Positions 49,885 to 60,197 of a DNA stretch of 64,000 bases are shown here, one piece after another. The notes under the pieces are model-generated. The model did no database searches and was not told the DNA's origin. It worked only from the letters and a program-made list of their open reading frames with translations. Position 1 is the first letter of the stretch; each line of letters starts with the position of its first letter. This stretch comes from an uncultured Flavobacteriales bacterium (GTDB lineage: Bacteria > Bacteroidota > Bacteroidia > Flavobacteriales > BACL11): assembly GCA_905478765.1 (NCBI GenBank), contig CAJQJY010000005.1, forward strand, positions 1-64,000. Reading direction: 5' to 3'. The position numbers were made by a program, and so were the translations under genes.

Positions 49885-50916
49885 TTCTTCCCAATTTGTT
49901 GTAGTTTGTTTTAAGGCAACAAAACCTGAGTATTTTTTACTTTCAGTTATTGCTTTTTCAAAATCAAAATCAGCTTGTTTTTGTGAGTAACAAATTCTAT
50001 TCTGATGAAAATTACCAGCTAGATACTCTTGCTCGGTTTGTCCTGGTGTTGGAATGAAAAATGCCTTTTTCTCAAGTTTCGCTAAATCCATAACTGTAGA
50101 ATACCCAGGCCTGCAAATAATAAGTTCAGATTGTGTAATGGCTGTATTTAATTCAGTTGCGCTCATATGAGAATGAACACTTAAATTCCCCATGGTTTCA
50201 TTTGTATCTATCTCAGGTTTCCCAAGTACAATTAATGATTTTTCTTTTCTGTATTTTAAAGCTTTTATCAAACCTTCTTCAAGTATTGTTCTTTGGGGTT
50301 CTGGCCCAGAAACAATTGCTAAGAAATCATATTTTTTCTTTTTATCTGCTTTCTCAAAACGAGATTGAACTCCTATATATGAGGTCTTGTTGGGTAGATT
50401 ATCAGGTTTTGATAATTCTCCAGCCAAGCTATTTTCATCATCATCCATCACCCAACAAGCATCAAATTTATTAATGTATTTGTAATTATAATTTTGAATA
50501 CTTTTAGAAAAGTAAGGACTTTGTATTTTAAGTTGATGAGTGATAAAAGCAGTTGGTACTTTATTGGAATACAGCCCATATCTGTTGTCTGATATTACAC
50601 CATGAATATTGTAATCTTCAATAATTTGATTTAACATTGCATGTTCTTTTTTAATACCTACAATTAATTTAGGAAGTTGCAAAAGCATACTAATACTCAT
50701 GGGAAAATACTTAGGGTATTTAACGTTGTATCCTGAAAAACGAATCATTTCTAAGTCAGTAAACTCTGTGCTTAAAAGATGCATAGGCCTGCCATCAGCT
50801 GCAATAATTACTTCATAATTATGTGAAATTAGTTGTTTTATTATTGGTATGCATCTTGTAGCATGCCCAATTCCCCAATCAAGTGGAGCAACTAATATTC
50901 GTTTTTTTGATTTCAC
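49867..50916 (-). CDS. MurG-like glycosyltransferase family protein
   Basis: 'RILVAPLDWGIGHATRCIPIIKQLISHNYEVIIAADG', 'ELIICRPGYSTVMDLAKLEKKAFFIPTPGQTEQEYLA'. Confidence 0.85.
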   Translation of the reverse strand: MKSKKRILVAPLDWGIGHATRCIPIIKQLISHNYEVIIAADGRPMHLLSTEFTDLEMIRFSGYNVKYPKYFPMSISMLLQLPKLIVGIKKEHAMLNQIIEDYNIHGVISDNRYGLYSNKVPTAFITHQLKIQSPYFSKSIQNYNYKYINKFDACWVMDDDENSLAGELSKPDNLPNKTSYIGVQSRFEKADKKKKYDFLAIVSGPEPQRTILEEGLIKALKYRKEKSLIVLGKPEIDTNETMGNLSVHSHMSATELNTAITQSELIICRPGYSTVMDLAKLEKKAFFIPTPGQTEQEYLAGNFHQNRICYSQKQADFDFEKAITESKKYSGFVALKQTTTNWEELFCLF

Positions 50917-50964
50917 AGGCCAAAAATACTTAAAACAAAGTATTTTTGCATAAAAATTTTAGTT

Positions 50965-51633
50965 TTGGCAAAAAATAAGTTAAGAAAATTCGGGCAGATG
51001 AAGGATTACCCTCATGTTGAGGAGCCTACTTTGGAGGAGATGAAAGAAGGATTTCATTTAAAAGGAAAATGGTCCAAAGAGTTTTTCAAAAATGACAATC
51101 CTATAGTGTTGGAGCTTGGTTGTGGTATGGGTGAGTATAGTGTAGGTTTAGCTGATAAATGCCCAGATAAAAACTTTTTGGGTGTTGATATAAAGGGCGC
51201 TAGAATTTGGCAAGGAGCTACTGATTCCTTAGAAAAAGACATGAAGAATGTCGGTTTTTTAAGAATCAGGATTGATTGGATTGAAAGTTGTTTTGAAGAG
51301 GGGGAGGTTGACGAGATATGGATTACTTTTCCTGATCCTCAAATGAAAAAAAGAAGAGAGACTAAGCGTTTAACTCATCCCGGATTTTTAAAAAGATATA
51401 AGTATATATTGAAAGAAGATGCTCCTATTCATTTAAAAACAGATAGTCAATTTTTACATGGTTTTACCTTAGGAGTTATCACTGGTAAAGGTCATAAATT
51501 GGAGGATAGTACTAATGATTTATATGGTTCGCCAATGTTAAGGGAACACATGGAAATCAAAACCCATTACGAGCAAATCTATTTAGACAAAGGAATACCG
51601 ATTACTTATTTAAGATTCAAACTTGCAAGATAA
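50965..51633 (+). CDS. trmB: tRNA (guanine-N7-)-methyltransferase
   Basis: 'PIVLELGCGMGEYSVGLADKCPDKNFLGVDIKGARIWQGA', 'ITFPDPQMKKRRETKRLTHPGFL'. TTG start. Confidence 0.93.
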   Translation: MAKNKLRKFGQMKDYPHVEEPTLEEMKEGFHLKGKWSKEFFKNDNPIVLELGCGMGEYSVGLADKCPDKNFLGVDIKGARIWQGATDSLEKDMKNVGFLRIRIDWIESCFEEGEVDEIWITFPDPQMKKRRETKRLTHPGFLKRYKYILKEDAPIHLKTDSQFLHGFTLGVITGKGHKLEDSTNDLYGSPMLREHMEIKTHYEQIYLDKGIPITYLRFKLAR

Positions 51634-51933
51634 TTTCTTTCATAAAGTTTGTGGGATTGTTCTCCAGATCCCTGAAGGGAAAGTTTGTACTTATGGAGTT
51701 ATTGCAAAATATTTGAGCAGTGCAAAATCTGCTAGAATGGTAGGTTGGACTTTTAATAAATCCCCAAGTGATGTGCCTGCTCATAGGGTGGTGAATAAGC
51801 AAGGTTTACTTACATGAAAAATGCATTTTGACGGCATTACTTTAATGCAAGATTTATAGAAAATGAAGGAGTTGAAATTAAAGACAACCAAATAATTGAT
51901 TTAGAAAAATATTTATGGGAGCCTAAAAACTAA
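51623..51933 (+). pseudogene. Alkyltransferase-like (MGMT/ATL family) protein, degraded
   Basis: 'VLQIPEGKVCTYGVIAKYLSSAKSARMVGWTFNKSPSDVPAHRVVNKQGLLT*KMHFDGITLMQ' then, after a frameshift, 'RFIENEGVEIKDNQIIDLEKYLWEPKN*'. In-frame TGA at 51815-51817. Confidence 0.88.
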
Positions 51934-51972
51934 AATCTAACTTCCTATCTTTGCATTCCAAAATTTTAAAGA

Positions 51973-53097
51973 ATGAAACTTACCAAAGAAGTTATTTTAG
52001 CGGCACTATCTAATATTACTTTGCCTAATGAGGGTCAGAATATTGTTGAATGTGGAGCGATAAAAAATGTGCAGATTTTCGGTACTGATGTTGAGTTAGA
52101 TGTTGAGATAAAAAACCCTACATTACAATATAAAAAGCGTGTTGAGGTAGATTGCTTAAAAGCAATTCATGAGCATGCTTATGAAAAATCTAAAGTAAAG
52201 GTAAATCTTTTAGTTAATGCTCCAGAAAAATCAAATATTATTAAAGGCAATGAGATTCCTGGAGTTAAAAATATTGTTGCGGTTTCATCTGGCAAGGGAG
52301 GTGTTGGAAAATCAACTATTGCAGCAAATTTAGCTGTTGGGTTAGCTGATTTAGGATATAATGTTGGTGTAATTGATGCTGATATTTATGGTCCTTCTAT
52401 TCATATTATGTTTGGATTGGAGGGGGCAACTCCTGAAGCAATTCAAATTGATGGAAAATCAAAAATTAAACCTTTGGAAAGTTATGGTGTAAAGCTATTA
52501 TCTATAGGGTTTTTTGCTCAAAGTCAACAGGCAGTTGTTTGGAGGGGACCGATGGCTTCAAAAGCGTTGAACCAGTTACTTTGGGATACGCATTGGGGGG
52601 AGTTGGATTACCTTATTGTTGATTTGCCCCCTGGTACTGGTGATATACATTTATCATTGGTGCAATCAATTCCCTTAACGGGTGCTATTGTAGTGAGTAC
52701 TCCTCAAAATATTGCTTTAGCTGATGCTAAAAAAGGAGTGAATATGTTTCAGATGGACAGTATTGCCGTTCCTGTTTTAGGGATGGTGGAGAACATGTCT
52801 TATTTCACTCCTGAAGAATTGCCTGATAATAAATATTACATTTTTGGTGAAGGCGGAGCTAAAGGGTTAGCTGAATACATGGGTATTGATTTGTTGGCTG
52901 AAATCCCTCTTGTTCAATCAGTTCGTGAAGCTGCTGATGCAGGAAGACCTGCCGTATTACAAGGTGCTACCCCTGTTGCACTAGAGTTTTTAAATTTGGC
53001 TAAGAATGTAGTAACCGCAATTGAAAAAAGAAATGTAAGTTTGCCACCAACATCAGCAGTGGAAACTACAAATGAGGCGGGTTGCTCAACTAAATAA
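51973..53097 (+). CDS. Mrp/NBP35-type Fe-S carrier ATPase
   Basis: N-term DUF59, 'VAVSSGKGGVGKSTIAANLAVGLADLGYNVGVIDADIYGPSIHIMFG'. Confidence 0.94.
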   Translation: MKLTKEVILAALSNITLPNEGQNIVECGAIKNVQIFGTDVELDVEIKNPTLQYKKRVEVDCLKAIHEHAYEKSKVKVNLLVNAPEKSNIIKGNEIPGVKNIVAVSSGKGGVGKSTIAANLAVGLADLGYNVGVIDADIYGPSIHIMFGLEGATPEAIQIDGKSKIKPLESYGVKLLSIGFFAQSQQAVVWRGPMASKALNQLLWDTHWGELDYLIVDLPPGTGDIHLSLVQSIPLTGAIVVSTPQNIALADAKKGVNMFQMDSIAVPVLGMVENMSYFTPEELPDNKYYIFGEGGAKGLAEYMGIDLLAEIPLVQSVREAADAGRPAVLQGATPVALEFLNLAKNVVTAIEKRNVSLPPTSAVETTNEAGCSTK

Positions 53098-53103
53098 AAT
53101 ATT

Positions 53104-53358
53104 ATGGGAATTATTACTGACAAAACTATTATTGATAAAATTGAGTGTGCTTTAGCTGAGATAAGACCTTTTTTAGAGGATGATGGTGGTGATATTAATT
53201 TTATTGAACTTACTGATGAATGGGTAGTGAAAGTAAAATTGATTGGAGCTTGCAGCAGTTGCAGTATTAGTTTATCAACTTTAAAAAATGGTGTTGAGGT
53301 TGTGGTTAAGCGCGCTGTTCCTGAAGTGAAAGAGGTTATTGAAATTTCTGCTCTCTAA
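53104..53358 (+). CDS. NifU C-terminal-domain Fe-S scaffold
   Basis: 'EIRPFLEDDGGDINFIELTDEWVVKVKLIGACSSCSISLSTLKNGVE'. Confidence 0.92.
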   Translation: MGIITDKTIIDKIECALAEIRPFLEDDGGDINFIELTDEWVVKVKLIGACSSCSISLSTLKNGVEVVVKRAVPEVKEVIEISAL

Positions 53359-53504
53359 TAGTTAATTATTTTTCTTGATGCTATATCTAGTAGAGTGCTT
53401 TTCTATTTAGAATTGCTATAAATTACATTAAACAGTTATTTTATGCCTATTTTTTTAATTTGAAAAATATAAATTTGCAACCTAAAATTGAAGATATATT
53501 TAAC

Positions 53505-54719
53505 ATGATTAGAATTAATAATATTAAAAACTACCTTTTACTTCTTATAGTATCGTTTGCATTTTCATTTCAAGCGTTAGCTGAAGTAGATGGCGCTCAA
53601 ATTTTTAAACAAAACTGTACAGCATGTCATGTTTTAGGAGAGACTAAGCTTATTGGTCCAGGTTTAAAAGGCATAACAGAAAAAAGAGACAAAGGATGGT
53701 TGAAAAAATGGATTAATAATTCATCTGAATTAATTGCTTCTGGTGATGAAGATGCAATTGCAATTTTTGAGGAGTATAATAAAGTTGCAATGACAAATTT
53801 TTATTTTTCTGATGAAGAATTTGAAGCTTTATTTGGTTATTTAGAAAATCCTCCAGTAGAAGAGGCTCCTGTTGCTATCCAAAATACTGTTGTTGCAGAG
53901 GAAGAAGGGTTGTCTGCTTCTACTCAAATGATGTTGATTGCTTTGGTTTTATTAACTCTTATATACATATTGACATCTGTTAAAAACAGTCTTAAAGAAA
54001 GTTTAGGGCAAAATACTGAGTCAGTTTCTGCAACAGTACAATCTAATTTTACATTGTTTTTCTCCAAGACTATTAACAAATTATTTGTTGGCTTATTTTT
54101 TGCAATTATAATTTTGAAGATTGTATATGATGCAATGATGGGTGTAGGTGTTACTACTAATTATCAACCTGAACAGCCAATCGCTTTTTCACACAAAATT
54201 CATGCAGGTGATAATGGGATTGACTGTAATTATTGTCATGTTTCCGCTAGAAAGTCTAAGCATTCTAGTATACCATCTGCTAATGTTTGCATGAATTGTC
54301 ATGCAAGTATTGTAGAAGGCTCTATCGCAGGCGCTACAGAATTACAAAAAATATATGATGCAGTTGGCTATGATCCTGATAAGCGACAATATATTGAAGG
54401 TTACGAGCAAAAGCCTATTGAATGGGTAAGGATTCATAATCTTCCTGATTTAGCTTATTTTAATCACTCGCAACATGTTAACGTAGGTAAAATTGAGTGT
54501 CAAGAATGTCATGGAGCTATTGAGGAGATGGATGTTGTAAAACAAGAAAATGATTTAACTATGGGTTGGTGTATTAATTGCCATAGAGAGACAGAGGTAA
54601 AAATGGAAGGAAACGATTACTATACTAGTCTTCATGAAAAAATGAAAGAGCAATATTCAGGTGAAAAAATTACTGTAGATAAGATAGGTGGTTTAGAGTG
54701 TGGTAAGTGCCATTATTAA
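53505..54719 (+). CDS. actA: Alternative Complex III, multiheme cytochrome c subunit ActA
   Basis: Six CXXCH motifs (CTACH, CNYCH, CMNCH, CQECH, CINCH, CGKCH). Start trimmed to MIRINNIKNYLLLL because a TAAATTTG promoter motif (53470-53477) lies inside the longer ORF. Confidence 0.9.
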   Translation: MIRINNIKNYLLLLIVSFAFSFQALAEVDGAQIFKQNCTACHVLGETKLIGPGLKGITEKRDKGWLKKWINNSSELIASGDEDAIAIFEEYNKVAMTNFYFSDEEFEALFGYLENPPVEEAPVAIQNTVVAEEEGLSASTQMMLIALVLLTLIYILTSVKNSLKESLGQNTESVSATVQSNFTLFFSKTINKLFVGLFFAIIILKIVYDAMMGVGVTTNYQPEQPIAFSHKIHAGDNGIDCNYCHVSARKSKHSSIPSANVCMNCHASIVEGSIAGATELQKIYDAVGYDPDKRQYIEGYEQKPIEWVRIHNLPDLAYFNHSQHVNVGKIECQECHGAIEEMDVVKQENDLTMGWCINCHRETEVKMEGNDYYTSLHEKMKEQYSGEKITVDKIGGLECGKCHY

Positions 54720-54748
54720 TAAGTATTTAGATTTAAGTTCTATATAAT

Positions 54749-57703
54749 ATGACAAAAGCAAAAAAATATTGGAAAGGTTTAGCAGAGCTAAATAATGATC
54801 CGATTGTAGACAAGTTAAAACAAAATGAATTTGTTGAAGAAATTCCAGTAGATAAGTTTTTAGGTGATAGTGATATTTCATCTACATCTACATCAAGAAG
54901 AGATTTCTTAAAGTTTTTAGGATTCAGTACAGCAGCTGCAACTTTAGCGGCTTGCGAGACTCCTGTTAACAAAGCTATTCCTTATGTAATTAAGCCTGAA
55001 GAAGTAACTCCTGGAGTTGCTAATTTCTATGCAACTACAATGTATGATGGGCATGATTATGCTTCTATATTAGTTAAAACTAGAGAGGGAAGACCTATTA
55101 AGATTGAGCCAAACAAAACAGGAACTAATGCAAGAATTCAAGCTTCTGTTCTGTCATTATATGATTCTTCAAGATTAAAGAATCCTATGAAATTAGGTGT
55201 TAAATCTGATTGGAACACTGTAGATGCTGATATTACTGCTGAGTTAGAAAAAATTTCTGCTGATGGAGGAAATATTGCATTTCTAACTGCTACTATATTA
55301 AGCCCATCTACTAAACAATTAATTGCTGATTTTTCATCTAAATATAAAAATGTAAGACATGTACAAATGGATGCTGTTTCTTCTCATGGTACATTAGAAG
55401 CAAATGAGACTTCATTTGGAGTAAGAGCTTTACCTATGTTTCGTTTTGATAAAGCTGCTGTTATTGTTTCATTTGGTGCTGATTTTATTGGTAATTGGGG
55501 GCACCCAAACAATGAAAAAGATTATGCTTTAGGTAGAAATCCAAATGATGGTAAAATGTCTAAACACTATCAAGTTGAATCTAGTTTATCATTAACAGGT
55601 TCTAATGCTGATGAAAGAATCCAAATTAAACCTTCTGAACAAGCTGGTTTATTATCTAATTTGTTAAATGCCTTAAATGGCGGTGATGCTGATATTAGAA
55701 TTGCTAAAATGGCTGCTGATTTATCTAAAAATCCAGGAAACTCAATTGTTGTATGCGGTAGTAATGATACTAAAATTCAAATTTTAGTTAATGCAATAAA
55801 TGATAAATTAGGAAATTATGAAAATACAATTACTTTATCAGCACCTTCTTATTTGAAGCAAGGAAATGATAATGATGTTGCTCAATTAATTACCGATATG
55901 AATGATGGTAATATTGCCGCATTAATTACTTATAATGTAAATCCTTCTTATTCCTTAAAGAATGCAGCAGGATATAATTCAGGCTTAGAAAAAGTATCTT
56001 TAACTATTTCTACTTCACTTTATAATGATGAGTCTGCTTCAAAAATGATGTATGTTTGTCCTGATAATCATTACTTGGAATCATGGGGTGATGCTATACC
56101 AACTCATGGTGAATATACTTTTATGCAACCAACTATCTCTCCATTGTTTAATGGAAGGCAGTTTCAAGAAAGTATGATGAGCTGGATGGGGGAATCAGAT
56201 TATCATACTTATCTACAAAACTATTATTCATTTGCTGATTGGAATCAATCTGTACATGATGGTTACTTTACTTCAAATGATGGAAAAATGAATCCTAAAT
56301 CTTTTGCTGCTACTATTCCTTCTTTTGATTTATCAAAATCTGAGGCTATAGAGTTTGAGATGACTGAGAAAATATCAATGGGTGATGGTTCTCAATCTAA
56401 TAATCCTTGGTTGCAAGAATTACCAGATCCGTTATCCAGAGCTTGTTGGGATAATTATTTAACAATTTCAGCTTCTACAGCTGGTGATTTAGGAATAACA
56501 AATTGGAATATTTCTAATGGCGCCTTAAATGGCAGTATGGTTAACGTTACTGTAAATGGAACTACTTTAAATAATGTTCCAGTTATGATTCAACCAGGGC
56601 AAGCTAATAGTACCGTTGCATTAGCAGTTGGATATGGTAGAACTGCTGCAGGGAAATGTGGTAATGATATAGGTTTTAACGCTTTTTCTTTAGGAAATGG
56701 AGATGCTATTATTGAAGTAGTTGATGGTGAGTACGAATTTGCAGCTGTTCAATTACATCATACGATGATGGGAAGAGATATTGTAAAAGAAACTACACTT
56801 GCTGATTTTATTGTCGATCCTACTTCAGGAAATCATAAAACATTATATGCTACTCATGATGGTCCTAAAACTGGGGATAAAGTTTCTCTTTGGGATGAGT
56901 TTGATCATTCAACAGGTCACTTTTGGAATATGTCAATTGACTTAACACTTTGTACAGGATGTGCTGCTTGTGTTATTTCTTGTCATGCTGAAAATAATGT
57001 TCCTGTTGTTGGTAAAGAAGAAATTAGAAAATCGAGAGATATGCACTGGTTGCGTATTGACCGTTATTTTTCTTCTGATATGACAAAAGAATTATCTGCT
57101 GAAGAAAAAATATCTGCAATTGATATGTATGCTGAAATGGAGGATCCTTCAGGAAATCCTGAAACGGTTTATCAGCCAGTAATGTGTCAGCATTGTAATC
57201 ATGCTCCTTGTGAGACTGTTTGTCCTGTTGCTGCCACCTCACATGGTGCAGAAGGTCAAAATCATATGGCTTATAATAGATGTGTGGGTACAAGGTATTG
57301 TGCGAATAACTGTCCTTATAAAGTAAGAAGATTTAACTGGTTCCAATATTCTGATAACGATAAGTTTGATTTCAACATGAATGATGACTATGGTAAAATG
57401 GTATTAAATCCTGATGTGGTTGTTCGTTCAAGAGGAGTTGTTGAGAAATGTAGTATGTGTATACAGCAAATACAAGCAATTAAACTTGATGCTAAAAACA
57501 CTGGAAGAACAGTTAGAGATGAAGATGCACAAACAGCATGTTCTTCTGCTTGCTCTACAAATGCAATCGTGTTTGGAGATGTAAATGATAATTCTCATCA
57601 GATTCAAGGATTGAAGAAGGACTCTAGATCATATCAGCTGCTAGACCATTTGAATGTTGATCCTTCAGTATTCTATCAAACTAAAATTAGAAATAAAGCT
57701 TAA
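54749..57703 (+). CDS. actB: Alternative Complex III, ActB (Tat signal, molybdopterin-like domain plus Fe-S domain)
   Basis: 'SRRDFLKFLGFSTAAATLAACETP', 'CTGCAACVISCHAENNVPVVG', 'CQHCNHAPCETVCPVAATSHG', 'YCANNCPYKVRRFNWFQY'. Confidence 0.93.
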   Translation: MTKAKKYWKGLAELNNDPIVDKLKQNEFVEEIPVDKFLGDSDISSTSTSRRDFLKFLGFSTAAATLAACETPVNKAIPYVIKPEEVTPGVANFYATTMYDGHDYASILVKTREGRPIKIEPNKTGTNARIQASVLSLYDSSRLKNPMKLGVKSDWNTVDADITAELEKISADGGNIAFLTATILSPSTKQLIADFSSKYKNVRHVQMDAVSSHGTLEANETSFGVRALPMFRFDKAAVIVSFGADFIGNWGHPNNEKDYALGRNPNDGKMSKHYQVESSLSLTGSNADERIQIKPSEQAGLLSNLLNALNGGDADIRIAKMAADLSKNPGNSIVVCGSNDTKIQILVNAINDKLGNYENTITLSAPSYLKQGNDNDVAQLITDMNDGNIAALITYNVNPSYSLKNAAGYNSGLEKVSLTISTSLYNDESASKMMYVCPDNHYLESWGDAIPTHGEYTFMQPTISPLFNGRQFQESMMSWMGESDYHTYLQNYYSFADWNQSVHDGYFTSNDGKMNPKSFAATIPSFDLSKSEAIEFEMTEKISMGDGSQSNNPWLQELPDPLSRACWDNYLTISASTAGDLGITNWNISNGALNGSMVNVTVNGTTLNNVPVMIQPGQANSTVALAVGYGRTAAGKCGNDIGFNAFSLGNGDAIIEVVDGEYEFAAVQLHHTMMGRDIVKETTLADFIVDPTSGNHKTLYATHDGPKTGDKVSLWDEFDHSTGHFWNMSIDLTLCTGCAACVISCHAENNVPVVGKEEIRKSRDMHWLRIDRYFSSDMTKELSAEEKISAIDMYAEMEDPSGNPETVYQPVMCQHCNHAPCETVCPVAATSHGAEGQNHMAYNRCVGTRYCANNCPYKVRRFNWFQYSDNDKFDFNMNDDYGKMVLNPDVVVRSRGVVEKCSMCIQQIQAIKLDAKNTGRTVRDEDAQTACSSACSTNAIVFGDVNDNSHQIQGLKKDSRSYQLLDHLNVDPSVFYQTKIRNKA

Positions 57704-57710
57704 TTATATT

Positions 57711-59090
57711 ATGCATAAAGAATCAGAAATTAGAGACCCATTAATTCTTGGTAATAAGTCCTACCATGATATTACAAAAGATATTGCGTTTCCTGTTGAA
57801 GGTAAGGCTAATAAATATTGGTGGATTTTATTTTCACTGTCATTAGTTCTTTTCTTATGGGGTGTTGTCTCAATGGCATACACTATTGGAACAGGAATTG
57901 GTGCTTGGGGGTTGAATAAAACAGTAAACTGGGCATGGGATATTACTAACTTTGTTTGGTGGATTGGAATTGGACATGCGGGAACATTAATCTCTGCAGT
58001 ACTTTTATTATTCCGTCAAAAGTGGAGAATGTCAATTAACCGTTCAGCAGAAGCAATGACAATATTTGGTGTTGCTCAAGCTGCATTATTCCCATTAATT
58101 CATATGGGAAGACCATGGTTAGCTTACTATGTATTTCCTATTCCTAATCAATTTGGTTCACTTTGGGTAAATTTTAATTCTCCATTATTATGGGATGTAT
58201 TTGCAATTTCAACTTACTTCTCTGTTTCAGTAGTATTCTGGTACATTGGTTTAATTCCTGATTTTGCAATGCTAAGAGATAGAATGAGTGCAAAAACAGC
58301 ACCTTTGAAAAAGCAGTTATATTCATTCCTTTCTTTCGGATGGAGTGGTAAAGCAAAACATTGGCAAAGATTTGAAGAAGTTTCTTTAGTATTAGCTGGT
58401 TTAGCTACTCCTTTAGTATTCTCGGTTCACTCTATTGTATCTATGGACTTTGCAACTTCAATTATACCAGGTTGGCACACGACAATCTTTCCTCCTTATT
58501 TTGTTTTAGGAGCATTATTTTCTGGCTTTGCAATGGTAGAAACTTTACTTATTATAATGAGGAAAGTTGTGAATATGGAAGCTTATATCACTATTAAGCA
58601 TATTGAATATATGAATATTATTATCTTGCTTACAGGTTCTTTAGTGGGTACTGCTTATATAACGGAGTTATTCATGTCATGGTATTCAGGAGTTGAATTT
58701 GAGCAATATGCTTTCTTGAACAGAGCAACTGGACCTTACTGGTGGGCCTATGCTATTATGATGACTTGTAATGTTCTTACCCCACAGTTGTATTGGTTTA
58801 GTTCTATAAGAAAGAGTTTTATTGCAACATTTATTTTGTCAATATTTGTAAATATTGGTATGTGGTTTGAGCGTTTTGTAATTATTGTAACTTCTTTACA
58901 TAGAGATTATTTACCTTCAGCTTGGACCATGTTCTCTCCAACATTTATTGATATAGGTATTTATTTAGGTACAATTGGATTCTTCTTTGTATTGTTCCTT
59001 TTATATGCAAGAACTTTCCCAGTAATTGCACAAGCAGAATTAAAATCAATTGTTAAATCTTCAGGTTCTGAATATAAAAACAAGAAATAA
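57711..59090 (+). CDS. actC: Alternative Complex III, ActC (NrfD/PsrC-like quinol-oxidising membrane subunit)
   Basis: Polytopic, 'VWWIGIGHAGTLISAVLLLFRQKWRMSINRSAEAMTIF'. Start at MHKESEIRD to limit overlap with actB. Confidence 0.92.
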   Translation: MHKESEIRDPLILGNKSYHDITKDIAFPVEGKANKYWWILFSLSLVLFLWGVVSMAYTIGTGIGAWGLNKTVNWAWDITNFVWWIGIGHAGTLISAVLLLFRQKWRMSINRSAEAMTIFGVAQAALFPLIHMGRPWLAYYVFPIPNQFGSLWVNFNSPLLWDVFAISTYFSVSVVFWYIGLIPDFAMLRDRMSAKTAPLKKQLYSFLSFGWSGKAKHWQRFEEVSLVLAGLATPLVFSVHSIVSMDFATSIIPGWHTTIFPPYFVLGALFSGFAMVETLLIIMRKVVNMEAYITIKHIEYMNIIILLTGSLVGTAYITELFMSWYSGVEFEQYAFLNRATGPYWWAYAIMMTCNVLTPQLYWFSSIRKSFIATFILSIFVNIGMWFERFVIIVTSLHRDYLPSAWTMFSPTFIDIGIYLGTIGFFFVLFLLYARTFPVIAQAELKSIVKSSGSEYKNKK

Positions 59091-59611
59091 TGAGTAAAAA
59101 TACACTATACGGAATTTTTGATTGCGAGCTAGTTTTATTAGCGGCAGTAAAAGAAGTTCGTGCTAATAAAATTGAGATTAAGGAGGTGTACTCTCCTTTT
59201 CCTATACATGGTTTAGATAAAGCTTTAGGATTGAAAGAAACAAGAATGGCAATCACTGCGTTCATTTATGGATGTATTGGCCTTTCATTAGCTGCTTTAA
59301 TGATTTATAATATAATGATTATTGATTGGCCACAGAATATTGGAGGGAAACCAAACTTTACTTTTTACCATAATATGCCCGCATTTATTCCTATTATGTT
59401 TGAATGTACAGTATTATTTGCAGCTCACCTAATGTCAATTACTTATTTAATAAGAAATGGGCTTTATCCAGGTGCTGCTTCAGATTGCCCTGATCCAAGA
59501 ACAACTGATGATAAATTTTTAATGGAAATTGAAGTAGAAGGGGATTTAGCTGCTCTTAAAGCTATGCTTACTAAAAATGGAGCTACTGAAATTAACGAAA
59601 AAGACGCGTAA
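59090..59611 (+). CDS. actD: Alternative Complex III, ActD (DUF3341)
   Basis: 'YGIFDCELVLLAAVKEVRANKIEIKEVYSPFPIHGLDKALGLKETRMAI', two TM helices. Confidence 0.92.
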   Translation: MSKNTLYGIFDCELVLLAAVKEVRANKIEIKEVYSPFPIHGLDKALGLKETRMAITAFIYGCIGLSLAALMIYNIMIIDWPQNIGGKPNFTFYHNMPAFIPIMFECTVLFAAHLMSITYLIRNGLYPGAASDCPDPRTTDDKFLMEIEVEGDLAALKAMLTKNGATEINEKDA

Positions 59612-59613
59612 TT

Positions 59614-60183
59614 ATGAATAAATTAATTTTAAAATTAGCACTTATTTCAGGTATTGTATTCTTATCTTCTTGTACATCTGATACTGGATATGAATTTATG
59701 CCTAATATGTACCGTTCTCCTAGTATTGAAACTTACGCTGAGCATACTATTTCTGGTTATGATGGGATTCCTGTAGAGGGGACTGTAGCAAGGGGCTACT
59801 TATCTACTTTTAATTATGATGAAACTTTGGATGGTTACTTGTTGGCTGGTAAAAATGCAGTCAATCCTTTAGAAAATAATACAGAAAACTTAGCTGATGG
59901 TAGAGCACTTTATGGAATGTTTTGTGAACACTGTCATGGGGCAACTGGTTCAGGCGATGGAACCGTTACACATCCTATTTATTCAGCAGTACCTCATTAT
60001 AATGATGATAAATTAAAGAGAAGATGTGATGTGCCAATGTGTGATTTAAAAGCTGGGCATATTTTTCATGCTATTACTTATGGTTTAAATGCTATGGGAC
60101 CGCACGCAAGTCAAATATCTGAGAATGAAAGGTGGAAAATTACTCTTTATGTGCAAGAGGAATTACAAAATTTAGGTAAATAA
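59614..60183 (+). CDS. actE: Alternative Complex III, ActE (monoheme cytochrome c lipoprotein)
   Basis: Lipobox 'LSSCTSD', 'RALYGMFCEHCHGATGSGDG'. Confidence 0.92.
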   Translation: MNKLILKLALISGIVFLSSCTSDTGYEFMPNMYRSPSIETYAEHTISGYDGIPVEGTVARGYLSTFNYDETLDGYLLAGKNAVNPLENNTENLADGRALYGMFCEHCHGATGSGDGTVTHPIYSAVPHYNDDKLKRRCDVPMCDLKAGHIFHAITYGLNAMGPHASQISENERWKITLYVQEELQNLGK

Positions 60184-60197
60184 AAAATACATATACA

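Noticed and set aside
51815-51817. TGA where homologues have Gly: possible TGA=Gly recoding
   Set aside because: The same gene also needs a frameshift, and TGA is used as a genuine stop elsewhere (for example the ATGA overlap at 25670-25673). Pseudogene is simpler.
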